Counted from the stretch's first letter, positions 1 to 11,189 are shown. The stretch: 64,000 nt of DNA from Diphasiastrum complanatum (GCA_029204225.1 MU832190.1:1-64000); one strand, 5' to 3'. The notes: generated by a model from the sequence alone, not told the origin. Program-made: numbers and translations.

Positions 1-141
1 GTAATGGAGCTACAAATAGAGCTACAAGGCGTTCAGATTGAATAGAGCTAGCTCTTTGGTATTTGTAATGGAGCTACAAATAGAGCTACAAGGCGTTCAG
101 ATTGAATAGAGCTACAAGGCGTTCATAATCAATCTGACAAC
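1..141. repeat. 64 bp tandem repeat, partial third copy
   Basis: A unit of about 64 bases beginning GTAATGGAGCTACAAATAG occurs at 1-64 and again from 65, followed by a partial copy that runs into GGCGTTCATAATCAATC. The same last segment, ending in GACAAC, recurs at about 9366-9407 without the LTR that follows here. This stretch is therefore the flank of the LTR structure starting at 142, and it belongs to a repeat family with at least two members in the window. No coding potential seen. Confidence 0.7.
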
Positions 142-285
142 TGTTAGAAATCCATAAATCATAATATGGATGGACAGACTAGGATTCGAACCCAGGACCT
201 CCCTCATACCGGATGGGATGCTCTACCACTGAGCTATCCACCCTGTTTGATAGTTCTCTCTAGAGTGTGGATTGATATTCCAACA
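142..285 (-). repeat. Short LTR (144 bp), downstream LTR of a TRIM-like unit
   Basis: Read on the minus strand it begins TGTTGGAATATC and ends GATTTCTAACA, so it has TG...CA ends. A purine tract (CTTCAGGGGGG) immediately precedes its start at 286-296. It matches most of the last ~140 bases of the LTR at 400-978. The size is typical of TRIM LTRs. It contains a tRNA-like sequence (170-243). The outer end abuts GACAAC, the last bases shared with the related unoccupied repeat near 9407. Confidence 0.75.
170..243 (-). ncRNA. tRNA-like sequence inside the LTR
   Basis: On the minus strand there is a near-complete tRNA pattern. A seven-base acceptor GGGTGGA pairs, with wobbles, to TCTGTCC. The D arm is GCTC...GAGC and matches the pol III A box (TAGCTCAGTGG). 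The T arm contains a perfect B box, GGTTCGAATCC. The anticodon arm does not fold cleanly: TCCC/GGGA leaves an 11-base loop and no safe anticodon. No CCA is encoded and no T-run terminator follows. I read it as a tRNA-derived internal promoter or fossil tRNA, not a working tRNA gene. A second, more diverged copy lies at 428-501. Confidence 0.65.
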
Positions 286-399
286 CCCCCCTGAAGCCAC
301 ACTGGTTGGGGTCCTAGTTGTCACCTGCCCCACAACTTGGGCCACCTAACCATGGCTTTGAGACCATGAACTGTTAGGTCTAACTTGGCTCTGATACCA
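286..399 (-). mobile_element. TRIM-like internal region with PBS and PPT (114 bp)
   Basis: On the minus strand this starts with TGGTATCAGAGCC (387-399) directly after the LTR end at 400. That is the standard plant copia primer-binding site for initiator tRNA-Met. It ends with a G-rich purine tract (286-296) directly before the next LTR. There is no coding capacity between them. PBS plus PPT in about 114 bases is the defining layout of a terminal-repeat retrotransposon in miniature, which must rely on proteins supplied by other elements. Confidence 0.75.
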
Positions 400-978
400 T
401 GTTAGAAATTCATAAATCATAATATGGATGGACAGACTAGGATTCGAACCCAGGACCTCCCTCATACCGGATGGGATGCTCTACCATTGAGATATCCGCC
501 ATGTTTGATAGTTCTCTCTAGAGTGTGGATTGGAATATGTAGGAAAGTCAAGTCACCAAGATCTAGTTGTCAATCAATTTCTACAGAAAACAAGAGAGAA
601 GAGACTGGGCGCCCAACTCTAAGAGAGAGAAAAAAAACAGCAACAAGAGCAATGGAGAGCAATGCTTAGCCAAACTGTCAAAATGGAATACACAATGAGC
701 ATCTAAGTACCCTACCTGGATGTGACCAAATGCCACCAAACCCTAAGGTTAACCACTTACTAAATGTAGGGCACCCCCAAAACTCAAGATAGGGCCCCTA
801 AACAAAATTAGACCCCTACGGACCCACGAGTCAGTACATGACCAAAATTGGGTCCAACTGAACTTAAGACAAACTTAAGATGGCCTAAATAACTAAATAC
901 CCATGGTTACACAAATCTCGACCTTTTGGGTCAAAGTAACCTATGGATTAACTTTAGCATAGTCATTTATTTCTAACA
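400..978 (-). repeat. Copia-type LTR (579 bp)
   Basis: Read on the minus strand it begins TGTTAGAAAT and ends ATTTCTAACA, a perfect ten-base terminal inverted repeat. The purine tract AAGGAGGG (979-986) lies just upstream, after a copia RNase H, so this acts as the 3' LTR of that element. Its far end abuts a PBS (387-399), so the same LTR also serves as the 5' LTR of the miniature unit. Its last ~140 bases, including a tRNA-like copy at 428-501, match the short LTR at 142-285. Alternatively the bases from about 540 to 978 are a different LTR fused to a truncated TRIM LTR. Confidence 0.65.
428..501 (-). ncRNA. Second tRNA-like copy in the LTR
   Basis: This is the homologue of the tRNA-like sequence at 170-243, offset by exactly 258 bases. 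It keeps the B box GGTTCGAATCC and the T stem, but the A box has changed (ATCTCAATGG) and the 5' acceptor strand (TGGCGGA) pairs less well with TCTGTCC. It is the more decayed of the two copies, as expected for an old LTR pair. Confidence 0.55.
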
Positions 979-1015
979 CCCTCCTTAAATGACAATGCAA
1001 AAACTGAAATCTTCA

Positions 1016-1594
1016 CTATGTAACAAAATCAACATGTGGTATCAAATTTAAAGCTTTGCATAAAGCTTCAAATCTGACTCTAGGCAACACCTTAGTGAAG
1101 AGGTCCGCAATATTATCCTCTATAGGACAATATTCAAGTGAAATGTCGCCATCATGAAGTCTCTCTCGAACGAAGTGATAATGGATCTTGATGTGCTTCG
1201 TCCTCGCATGAAAAACAGGATTCAGTGCAATGGCAATAGCACTTTGACTATCACTCAAGATAAGAGTGGCTGAGGGCTCGCCAAACTTCATGTCAACAAG
1301 TAGTCTTCTCAGTCATAAATACTCTGTTGTGGCTGAAAATATCTCTCTATATTCTGCCTCACTAGAAGAAGTAGCAACAGTGGACTGCTTTTTACTTGAC
1401 CAAGAAATTGCAGAATTTTCATAGAAAAAGCAATGTCCACTTGTAGAGCGTCTAGTGTCTTGATCTCCACCCCAATCCGAGTCACTAAAACCAACCAAAC
1501 ATGCATCATCACAAGCAGGAAAAACCAGTCCATGACTTCTTGTTCCTTGAAGGACTATGGTGTATTTTACAAAGAAGAAATCAAAAGCCTTCAA
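1016..1594 (-). pseudogene. Copia RNase H, C-terminal pol fragment with one stop
   Basis: One reading frame covers the copia-type RNase H. It has the motif GFSDSDWGGD near its start, then SSKKQSTVATSSSEAEYR, and later LILSDSQSAIAIALNPVFHARTK and a C-terminal DLFTKVL motif. A single in-frame TGA at 1313-1315 (probably from Trp, in the usual ELLWLRRLL context) breaks it into two pieces. RNase H removes the RNA strand of the RNA:DNA hybrid during reverse transcription. It lies just upstream of the PPT and LTR (979-986, 400-978), the correct order for a minus-strand copia 3' end. Everything upstream of about 1594 in the element is missing. Confidence 0.85.
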
Positions 1595-1597
1595 CTA

Positions 1598-1755
1598 CTT
1601 CAGAATCTTCAAGGAGCGTGCAGAGAAGGAGACTGGAACAACGATCAAGGCCCTCAGATAAGACAACGGTGGAGAATATATCTCTGTCGAGTTTAAGGAG
1701 TATTGCCAAAGCCAAGGCATTGAGCAGCAATTCATCACTCCTTATAGTCATATTT
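1598..1755 (+). pseudogene. Copia integrase core scrap
   Basis: In the frame starting about 1602 the plus strand reads like the middle of a copia integrase: an FKERAEKETG stretch, then IKALR, a TAA stop, DNGGEYISVEFKEYC and a GIEQQFITPYS tail. This is the region around the second catalytic Asp (DNGGE). Only about 50 residues survive, with one stop just before that Asp. It abuts, in opposite orientation, the truncated RNase H at 1016-1594, so the junction near 1595-1600 is a rearrangement or insertion boundary. Confidence 0.7.
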
Positions 1756-2039
1756 CAGACATTAGAATTGAATTTGAACAAATGCAGGTAATAGTGCATT
1801 CTATTTGTTTTGAGAATTTATAGTTATTTAAAGATGTGAAAATATTAAATAAGAAAGCTATAAACAAGAAACAAAATCGACAATCTTGCAAGGATATTCG
1901 AAATCTCTCGAGAGGAGGTTACCAAAACAAAAGAATTTGTGCATTCAAGTAGGTATTTTGTAATTTATCTTAGATGCTTAATTGAATATTCTTATGCAGG
2001 TTTGTTTTCTAATTTGTTTTCTCTCAATGCATATCTACA

Positions 2040-3399
2040 TTGGTTGCAAATCAAAATATCAAAGATAATGATTCAATCGGAAAGACATTGGGTGGTATAT
2101 TAACATGTAAATCAATTGAATCTATGTTGATGAATAATAAAAGTCCACATATAAAGTCTAAAATTGTAGAGGGCTTGATGATGGTCATACGAAAATTCTT
2201 AGATATAACTGTAATGCAAGGTGCTTGTGATTTTGCCGGGATAAGCAAGAAAGCATATGATACGATTTTTAAACTTATCATAGAAGCATTTAAGCAAGTT
2301 TGTATTGTAAAGGTTTCTCTTCCAAGGTCATATCATTTGAAACATGAGAGAAGTAGCTTAAATATATGAATGCATAAGATTATAGACACTTCATTTCATA
2401 TTGAAGAGACAAGGAAAATCAATTTCCTACAATGCATCAAATAACCTATTTGTGGATGTAAATCACTTACTAAGATATATGATTGTTTTTTATGAAATCA
2501 CAATGGAAAAGGTAAGTGGTAAAATAATCATTGTGCTTAAGTTAGATGAGTTAGAAATAGTTAAAGGGCAAAAGATGGAGAGGGTTAGTATAACTCTCAT
2601 GGATGGGGCACTTGGACAATCGATCGATCAAGGAGATTTTAACTTCAGTGTCCAATCAGAAAACGATATTTGGTGATTGGCAGCTTTCCAAGTATATTTG
2701 CTCATTCAATAATAATAAATATTGCATGAAACTGGCAAAAACAATTACAAGAAGTACAGGTATAACAAGAGAAAATTAGGATCCAAAATGGAAATCTATA
2801 TTTCCTATTCCATTGAAAAATGTACACATTTGTACTCTTCATGCAGAGGTGAGGATAACAGAAAAACTTGTTGATCTTCACATATTATTTGCTTGGAATA
2901 CCAAGCCAACATCATCATCGAAACAAGCCAACTCTAGATTAGAAGATGTTCTATCAAAAGCAGGACTCCACAAGGGTCATGTAAAAATGATTAAAATCCT
3001 AAAAAAAAAAAAATTTACAAATACAAAGAAGCATATCATCCAAGATACTTGTGTGGAGTTTGTTGATGCCATATCAAAAGCATGGGGGCCAGATCACATT
3101 ACGCATTACATGGTCAGCTACTTTGAATGTTCCTTAATTTCCTATCATTACTCATTTCAATTTTGCTTTTGCTAATTCTATATTTCACTATTATGCAGCA
3201 CATACTCAAGGATTGCACATCATTCTTTGCCAATACCTACGGGAGCATGAGTATATGGTCATCACAAGGAATGGAGACATCACATTGGCAAGCACGAGCA
3301 GCATTCCATCGAAACACCCAACACGGGAAAACCAATGAAAAAGAAAGCTACATTATTCAATACTTTCAATGGTTTTACAGAAGAGTTCAAATTAGATAG
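2040..3399 (+). pseudogene. Unidentified decayed coding region with a probable intron
   Basis: Four plus-strand open stretches lie in order (2040-2369, 2401-2676, about 2800-3112, 3199-3399) and read like pieces of one protein rather than shadows. Motifs include KIIIVLKLDELEIVKGQKME in the second, an HAEVRITEKLVDLHILFAWN block in the third, and WSSQGMETSHWQARAAFHRN plus QYFQWFYRRV in the fourth. The third and fourth join in phase 0 across an 86-base segment (3113-3198) with GT...AG ends and a T-rich tract before TATGCAG, so a spliceosomal intron is likely. Earlier joints need frameshifts. I do not recognise the family. It could be a fragment of a repeat-borne gene of an undescribed DNA transposon, or of a duplicated host gene. 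Confidence 0.4.
3113..3198 (+). other. Probable 86 bp intron
   Basis: The donor is GTCAGCTACTTTG after the codon ATG (3110-3112). The acceptor is TTTCACTATTATGCAG ending at 3198. Removing it joins two open frames in phase 0 with no stop, and the reading on both sides looks protein-like. Size and base composition (T-rich, 3' polypyrimidine region) are normal for a short plant intron. Confidence 0.45.
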
Positions 3400-4800
3400 A
3401 TCACCAAATCTTCAGATTATGACAAGTTCAGAAAAGCTTGCAAATTCATGGAGCAAGAGAGAAGAGCATCATAGTAAAATGATATGTATCGACTGTATAC
3501 TGAATACAAAATTTTCGCTCTTCATCTACAGTTTTTGTATCTCCTTCAATGACTGTATTGCCATGAAGAAATTCTCTGCTTGAATATGCATCTAGTAGAT
3601 GTGCATTATCCTTGTTTCCACTTAGTTCAATATATGTAGAGTACACTGAATAATGAGAGCTCTCCTTAAAGCAACATTCTCATAAGTAAAACCTAGAATG
3701 TTCAAAACATAAGATCTCTTGACGAAAATGATCTCATTTGTCTTAACAAATTTATGTCCTCCTAGATAATAAAACAAAGATTTAACAGCCATTATGAGCG
3801 TCCGAAGTGACTAATGTTTCTGAAGGATGATGGGACTGAGGATGAGGCGATCTGCGAGATCTGAACTAACAGAATATATTCATAAACCTATACCTTTTGC
3901 ACTGAAATGCAAATCTTAAAATGAAATTTGATTGAAGTACTACTTCAATTCCGACATCGTTTGGTTAGTGAAAGGCCTTCTATACTAGCTAGTGGTCTAA
4001 AATTTTGACCATTTTTTGGTTTCTAGCATTTTCTTATTGTTTTGGAATATAGTCTAATTTGACTGTTTTTGGGCACTTTCTTTGGGAAGTTGTCAGAAAA
4101 AATTGTGGGACCCGCTTCTGCTATCACTACACAAATGGTAGGCCTGCACCTGTTGTCCATGCATAGACAGCCAGGTCCTCTATGTCAAAGAAAGTTCTAA
4201 TCAAAGCTCCTTATACATAATGTACAAAAGTTCTTCTAATAGTAACCTTTTTGTACACGTTCTAAATTGTACAGCTTGAAAGCTTTGTAACAAACTTTGA
4301 GAAAAAAAATTGTTTTAAGCTTTTGTCAAGCTTTGTATCAAAAACTTTTTAACTTGACTCCTCAGGTCATAAGGTCATGTGGTTAAGAGGTGACGTCATG
4401 AATGGGGGATAGGAACGACCCATGTGGCCCAAGGTTGTGAGGTGACTTGGTGATCAGAGGGTGTGGTTGTGCCCGTAAGGGTTGCCACATAAGGTAGAGG
4501 ATCATGCCCAGGTAGTATGGCTCATGAGAGATGGAAAAGAGGTGTGGAAAAGGGGGCTATAGGCCTTACTCCCTCATTCACCTGCTTCACTTTTCGGCAT
4601 AGCTCTTGAAGAGCTTTTGGGACTTCTAGGCCTTTTGCTACCAAACTCTTGCCATTTTTTGTAACAAACCTTCCTTTGTGCGTATTGGAGCCAACCATGC
4701 CCTCTGGTGAAGGAACTTCCTTACCAAAGCCTTTGCTTGAAGATGATTTGGTTTAGCTATTTCATGCCATTAATATTTTGCATAATCAAATTTAAAAATG
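3400..4800. other. No gene recognised
   Basis: AT-rich sequence with only short unsupported frames. From about 4330 to 4740 the base composition rises in G and the text looks like an LTR or retrotransposon leader (many GTGAGGTGACTTGG-like words), which would fit its position directly upstream of a gypsy-type gag at 4801. I could not find LTR ends, a PBS or a target duplication to prove that. Confidence 0.4.
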
Positions 4801-5428
4801 CAATCCAAACATTGGACAGCTGAGAAAGAATGGCAAAGTTTTAGCCAATCCTGACCTGTCGTCATGTACCCCATGTTCAACTCGAAGTTTTTCTCGGGTG
4901 ATAAAAAGGACCGACATCCCGATGTGGTGTTGTCCTGGTTGGATCAGTGGAATAGTCATTTCATGCATGATTTACCGAATAGTACTAAAATTGCTATTGC
5001 CCTCATGTTTTTGCACAGTAAGGCATTTACATGGTGGCAAAATCTTAAGGATAGGGTGAATGCCCCTTCCACATAGGACACTTTTCAGAATGCCTTCAAA
5101 CTAGCAATTTTAATGGTCTTGGACGAGTTTGAATATTATCGTCAATTTTCTACCATAGAATAGGCCGTTAGATGCCTATTTGCAGGAATTTCAAGAAGTG
5201 TTGCCTCGATTTGTGATCGATCCCACACTAATTAAATTAAAATTTATTTTGGGGCTTCCTAAAGAATTTCAACTTGAAGTGCGACGTAACCAACCACATA
5301 ACCTCGAAGATGCACTTCGCTTTGCGAAGATCTTTGACGACACTCGTCCTAGTGCTCGGAAGGAGCAAAGTATTCCGAAGGCTGAAACAAAGGAGAAGAA
5401 ATTCTTCAAAAAGTACGGAAAAAGATAA
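4801..5428 (+). pseudogene. Gypsy-type Gag (retrotrans_gag) fragment
   Basis: The reading resembles the Gag core of Ty3/gypsy and related elements. It has FNSKFFSGDKKDRHPD, a W-rich block (LSWLDQWNSHFM, FTWWQNLKDRV), then after a stop and a frameshift near 5070-5175 the segment LDAYLQEFQEVLPRFV, KLKFILGLPKEFQLEV and a DALRFAKIFD block. A Lys-rich tail (KFFKKYGKR) precedes a stop at 5426-5428, where the zinc knuckle would normally follow. Stops at about 5074 and 5161 and the frame change show it is dead. Its protein would have formed the virus-like particle. No pol follows; a copia remnant begins about 500 bases further on. Confidence 0.7.
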
Positions 5429-5939
5429 GATTCTTTAAGAGCTAAGCTTACTTATTTGGTCATCTTGGGACTTCTTTAGTATTTTTAATTGGTCATCTTT
5501 CATGTCTTGTGATTTGGCACTTCTCAATACAAACTTTTGCAAACTTTTGTTGTTGCTACTTGTGGTAAATTTATGGTGTGTCAAAATAATCAACAGCGAA
5601 ACTTCAAAAGCATGCCACAATTGAATGAATCTTGCAAATAAGCCTACACATTTTTTAAAGCTCAAGGTTTTTTCATAATAGAAAGAAGTCATTATTTTTA
5701 ATTAACAAGATTCATCAATGATGTATATGTATAAACATCACATTCCATTTGCATCAAAATACACATTGAGGGGGAAAGATAGCACATGCAATGGGCCGTA
5801 TTGAAATAGTAGTCAATCAATGACATTATTTCTTGTTGATAGGGAGAGAAACTTGAATGAAAAAGTTCCCTGAAAGTTTTATATTTTGTTCCTTTTAGTT
5901 GGAGCAAATTACAGCAAGCCTTTGTCATGGGAGAGAAGA

Positions 5940-8030
5940 TTGGAGGCATGCATTTCTTATCTGAAGGTGAGAAGTTGGATGGTTCAAATTATCAAATTTG
6001 GAAAATTAAAGTACAAACTAATTGTTGGTTGACCTATGGGACATTGTAGAGGATAAGCAGCCAAACACTTTGAAGTAATGAACAAGAAGCTCATCCTACT
6101 TCTACTTCTGCTGATTCTTCATTTGCAAATCATATATAAAATAAGATGACGCGCAAAGCATTGTTAGTGTTAGCATTGTGTGTTGTAAATGCCTTTCTTC
6201 CTCTAGTACTTGGTTGTAAAACTGCTCCTGAAGCAAGGCTGGTTCTATTTAGAAAACCCTCCCAAACCATATTTTCACGCTCCAACATAAGTTACTTAAC
6301 TGCAGGTTGAGCAGTACTGAAAGAATCGTTCAATATCTCACCAGAATTAACTCCTATAGAACTGAATTAAAGGAAGCAGGTAAGCTAGTCAAGGATGAGG
6401 ATTTCATTCCTATGGTGCTGAATGGGCTTTCTGAATCATTTCATGGAGACTGGAGTAACAACAACCCTAATGTTTCTAAGCTAAACACTCACTTATGATC
6501 TTATTGACTTCAAGAGGAGGCTTTGCAAGATAATTATGGTAGAAATAAAGAGTCCAGTGATGCATTGATCACCACAAGCTTCAATTCTAAAACCATAACA
6601 CAAGGCAAAGATAATAAGAAGTTTTGTAATTTTTGTGGAAAGACAATCCATTTAGAGAAAAACTCTTGGACAAAGAATAAGAAAACAAAAGATACAATTT
6701 CTGCCTCTACTTCTTTTTCACAAAAGTGTAATAAAGTTTGTCTTATTGCACCAAGGGAAGTGATACTGACGATGAGTGCAGGATTAAAATAGCTACGAGT
6801 GCAATGACGGCCCTAGTCCTAAAGCAGAAGGAAGAGGCAAACCCTGCCTTGGATGATTCACTTTAGATGCTTTGTGACAAGAAAATAAAAAATTTACATA
6901 TTCAAAAAAATCATTAAATAGTTCATGTTTAATGCACGAATCAATTTATTATTTAAAGTATCGTATTCAAAAACGTTTTTTTTGGGGCCACTTCACAAGT
7001 GTTTTCATGAGTGGTTCTTTAACCCTACCAGAAGTGAGGCAGACAACAAGGTTGTACTAGGAGATTCTAGTACACATCATGGTGGGGAAGGGAAATATAA
7101 ATCTACAATGTTCAGATTCTAGCTTGAATTGTGTGATCAAGAATGCCCTGTTCATCCCAAATTAAACTAAGAATTGTTAAGCGTTGGAAGATGTACAGAT
7201 GCTGGTCATAAAGTTGAGTTTGAGAGTGACAAATGCGTGATCCAGTCTCTCAAGACTTATGTTGTGGTCCCCAAGGAGTGCGCAGGTCTAATCGGTTGGA
7301 CAGGCCACATTTCTCAAGCTGAAAATTGCCTTAGCTGTAAAAACCTTAGAGGACTACCGTAATTCACTGTGGCGTCAGCGATATGGTCACATTAGTCAAG
7401 GAGCAGTCATTTGCCTGTACAGTAGAAACTCATGTTACTAATCTACCCAAGATTACTGATTTAAATAGCATTTGCAAAAACCATAAAAAGGCTCATATTG
7501 AAAGCTTAAGTAGGGCTGATTCCACTAGATCTGGTGCACATGGATCTTCCCCAACTTTACCATTAGAAAAGAGCCTTCATTATCTGGTGTGTGTGGATGA
7601 TTTTACATGGTTGTCCTGGATTTACTTTCTAAAGCACAAATTTGAAACATTTTCCAGTTTTAGGAACTTAAGGCATGCATAGAAACCCAACTATTGAGGA
7701 AGATTAAGGCCATCAAGTCTGATAGGGGTGGAGAGTTTAAATCGGCAAAATTTTCTCAAATTTGTAAAACTCATGGGATAATACAACAACTAACTCCATC
7801 ATACTCACACCAGTCAAATGGTGTTGTTGAGACGAAGAACATTGTGATAGTTGAGTGTGTTATTTCAATGTTAAAGGCAAGGAATATGCCTAACCATATT
7901 TGGGCACATGCTGCAAGCACTACGGTGTATATCATGAACCTGACCCCTTATCACGATTCCGGACATAATGAAGAGGCTTCTTTAAAAAAAAAAACATTAC
8001 TCAGTGTTGTCAACTTATTACCCAAATAAA
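5940..8030 (+). pseudogene. Decayed copia gag-protease-integrase
   Basis: Copia motifs occur in order across many frameshifts and stops. The Gag start region is KLDGSNYQIWKIKVQT (about 5970-6020). A UBN2-type Gag block lies at 6307-6498 (LTRINSYRTELKEAG, MVLNGLSESFHG). The zinc knuckle CNFCGKTIHLEKNSW near 6630 has lost its last Cys and its Gly. The pre-integrase part is LLSVGRCTDAGHKVEFESD at 7174. LWRQRYGHISQ stands for the HHCC zinc region, and the integrase core (IKSDRGGEF, SNGVVETKN) lies at 7694-7900. Catalytic Glu in the usual AER context reads VET. RT and RNase H are absent; similarity fades by about 7980-8030. A long-dead 5' half. Confidence 0.75.
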
Positions 8031-9100
8031 ATTCAACATTCATGGTTGGAAGCAGATTGTTTTAAGGATATGCAGAATTTTCTAGGTGGTTGGTTGGATT
8101 TTATGATCCTTCGCAGCCTCAATATGGCATTTTTAAGCCATGACAGGCCTGCTGATGCTTTGGTGTTGAGTTTTTGGTCCATAAATGTATTTATTTTGGC
8201 CAACAAAATGGGTCCTCTAGGAGCTCTATGCCTTGGACCCACCCTCGTATTGTTTGTAGTCACCCTGGAAAAATTGCCCTTTACAATTGATGTCGACAAA
8301 CATTCTCATTACCTTTGGCAATTTTCAGTTCAGCCATAACATCGAAACATCTCCATTTTGCAGTATCTTCTTTGGCAGCTTTAGTTCTATGGTGGAACTT
8401 TCTAGCATCTTCAGTTGTCTCATTTTTACTAGCAACTTTATTCTGTGCAACATTTTTCACTTTTTATAGTTATTTCTGTGACAAAAAATGTGGACACTTT
8501 CTTTTGTGAGTCAAGGAGAGTTATAGATAGTTGCTTTGACCCTTGTGACCCAGCCCACTACTAATTAAAAGTCATATGGGCTCTGTTTCATAGATTTATT
8601 CTGACCTCCAAATAAACCTGAAAAAGCTTACTTTCATTGATCCTCTGCAGGATTCTCATCAGGCTCACAGCTCAGCACTTTGCACAAGCTGCTAAAAGAG
8701 TTGATATTCATTCTGTCAATGTTTTAGCCGTGAAGTTACATCATTGGGGCATACGATGATTTTGTTTTGCAAATTATCTTCTAGCTGCGTTACTTTGTTT
8801 GGAAAAATTAGTGTGCATGTACTTACCAGCTTTAGGAGACTTGACCTCCATCTCTAGCCATATAGCAATTGTATTCTTTCTGGTTACTATCAGTCAAATT
8901 ATAAGCCCTTATTCACTAAATTTGTCATTACAATATGTTCTCTGACTTCTATCTCAAAATGGGCTTGCTCCTTACTTCTTTTCCTCCCAAGATCTTCTTA
9001 AAACTATCATATATTTTCTATTTGGAAGTCTCATGAACGTTTTCATTCTTTGTTCAGCTCCGGGCCTCGCCCAAATTTTTTTGGAAATCCTTACCGGGCA
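8031..9100. other. No gene recognised
   Basis: Several open frames (for example 8004-8339 and its antisense at 8033-8299) overlap on both strands, lack known motifs and have no family-like features. I see no repeats with the rest of the window. Probably decayed intergenic or transposon sequence. Confidence 0.4.
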
Positions 9101-9410
9101 GAATGGCCTGTGCCCGGCTCCTTCCATTGCGTAATGGAGTCTTTGACTTTTCCACATGCCATTTACAAAGCATAATCAGCACTGTGGTTTTTTTTGGACC
9201 AATGAGAAACTGCCACATGGCAGTCTGACGCGCACAGTCTGATGCGGACTGACGCGCGTTTGGAATGTGCTTCAGAATTTTATAATTTTCAAAAAAAAAT
9301 CAAGTGACATTTTATGCTTTTTAAAAAGCCCAAAAACTGGGCGTAATCAGCACTAAGAATCCATTACGTGTTTGTAGTGGAGCTGCAAGGCGTTCATAAT
9401 CAATCGGACA
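9101..9410. repeat. Repeat related to the window's first 141 bases
   Basis: The direct repeat CATAATCAGCACT / CGTAATCAGCACT occurs near 9171 and 9341, bracketing about 170 bases that include a GC-rich palindrome-like run (CAGTCTGACGCGCACAGTCTGATGCGGACTGACGCGCG split over 9222-9260). From 9366 the text TGTAGTGGAGCTGCAAGGCGTTCATAATC...GACAAC matches 101-141. Here it continues as AAAAGTGG, whereas at 141 it is interrupted by an LTR. It is therefore an unoccupied relative of that insertion site. Confidence 0.55.
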
Positions 9411-11189
9411 ACAAAAGTGGATGATAATTTCACTTTAATCCAGTGCCATATCTAGAAATTTTTAATGATGTACTAAAGACAACTGTATCAACATTCTTAA
9501 AGGAGTAGCCATATAAAAGGTACATTCATAATCTTTCTCAATTTGATTCCTCACGTTTATAGTGCACCAATAATTTTGAAACTTACTTAGAAATTCGTTT
9601 GACAGGCTGTACCTTATCAAATACTTACAAAAGTCTAGAACAGAGTCTTCCATCTACCATTCCAGCTTTCATTTCTTTACTGTTAAACTGAAAACATAAC
9701 TAGGATTTGATATTTAACTGGTGTCTTAGGTGGAAATTTTCAAAGACATTCTCCTTAAATATTTTCCTTGCATGCCAAATTTGTGCTTTAGATAGTTTCC
9801 TCAGAGTGGAGATAGATTCAAAAAGAAGATATTTGAGATCTCCTGTTGTTTGGCCTGATTCAAGGGAAATTATAACTATAACATTTCGTATATGGAAGAA
9901 AAACTCTACGGTACTGCAATTGCTTGAAAGGGAGAAGCTTGCTATTTCAAACTTTCTAGGCTCACAAAGCAGTATAGCACACATGAGATTGTCACCCATT
10001 TAACCCATCTGCCAATTAATGGTAGTCATTATGGTTCACAAGCATGCATGATATTGCTCAGTATGCAGAAACAATCCTCAGATCGTGACAGGATAGGCAG
10101 TTGTGTTCCTTGTTGCAAGTCTAGAATGAGCATGATAGTCATTTCGGACTTTAACTTCCACGAAGATGTCTTCTGCATTCCATAAAAATTTTCTTTGTTA
10201 CAAGTATCATTCACCAATGACATTAATATGGTCCCTTTTGTCTTCAGGTTACAAAGAGTCTATAAGATTTTCTTTAAACTATGCCATTCAAAGTGAGTTT
10301 CATTTCTTCTTGAAACATTCTCTTTTGAAGGGCATTGAGCTTGCAAATTAGAAGTTGAACCTCATTAAAATCAGAATTTAAAACATGAGGATCACGAATT
10401 TAGCAGCCTTTATGGTCAAGATTATTTTCATCATATGGACAAGATCTTGTAGTAGAACATCAACTGACTCAATGGATGGTCTTTATACAAGGTATGCTGG
10501 TCTGGATTGTTTAGAATGTGTTTTGGATTGGATTCCAATACGTAATGGGAGCTGCGTGAAGGTTCCTGCTCCAAAACTTTGGGAAGGTTAGCTGTGGCAT
10601 ACGCTGGAGCAAGTCTGCATTCAAGCATTGCAGGATATTCTTCACCAAATAATACACATGTCAAACTAGGTCCTTCTTTTGAAATGGGTATCGTTTAGCA
10701 ATATTAAACACTTTCAAAGGAAGTTCTACGTTCTTATTGTGTTTGTTGGTATGCCAACTGTTACTATCACTCATGTGTCAAAGGCATCAATATTATTAGC
10801 TCACAACTTGTTGAAGGAAAGTATATAATAAATGCAATTTTCCCGTCGCTACATCACTTTAAATTCGACTTGGTCTATTGAATGCTCTCAAAGTTCGACG
10901 AATGTTTTTCCACATGAATTTATCACAATTCAACATCCATGGAACACAAGTGCTACTAATCAAAAGTAGGATAAGAAGAAAACTACTCACTCCATGATGA
11001 TTGTGCCATATGCCAACCCTAGGCAGCAACAAGTTGTACAATGTTGTGAGCATATTCTCAAGAACCAGCGTTCGTGTGCACACTTCATTGTAATTCTTCT
11101 CTTGACTAATATCTTGAAGCGCGAAACGTTTTCTTAAAGACTTCACCACTGCTATGTAATAGCAAATGGCAATCAAATCCATCATATCA
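9411..11189. other. No gene recognised
   Basis: AT-rich sequence. The overlapping sense and antisense frames at 9700-10003 (about 98 codons each) carry no motif I know and fully overlap, so I do not call them genes. No LTR end, PBS or tandem array seen. Confidence 0.4.

Noticed and set aside
170-243. A functional tRNA gene
   Set aside because: The anticodon arm does not fold normally, no anticodon can be assigned and there is no T-run terminator; it is better read as a tRNA-derived part of an LTR.
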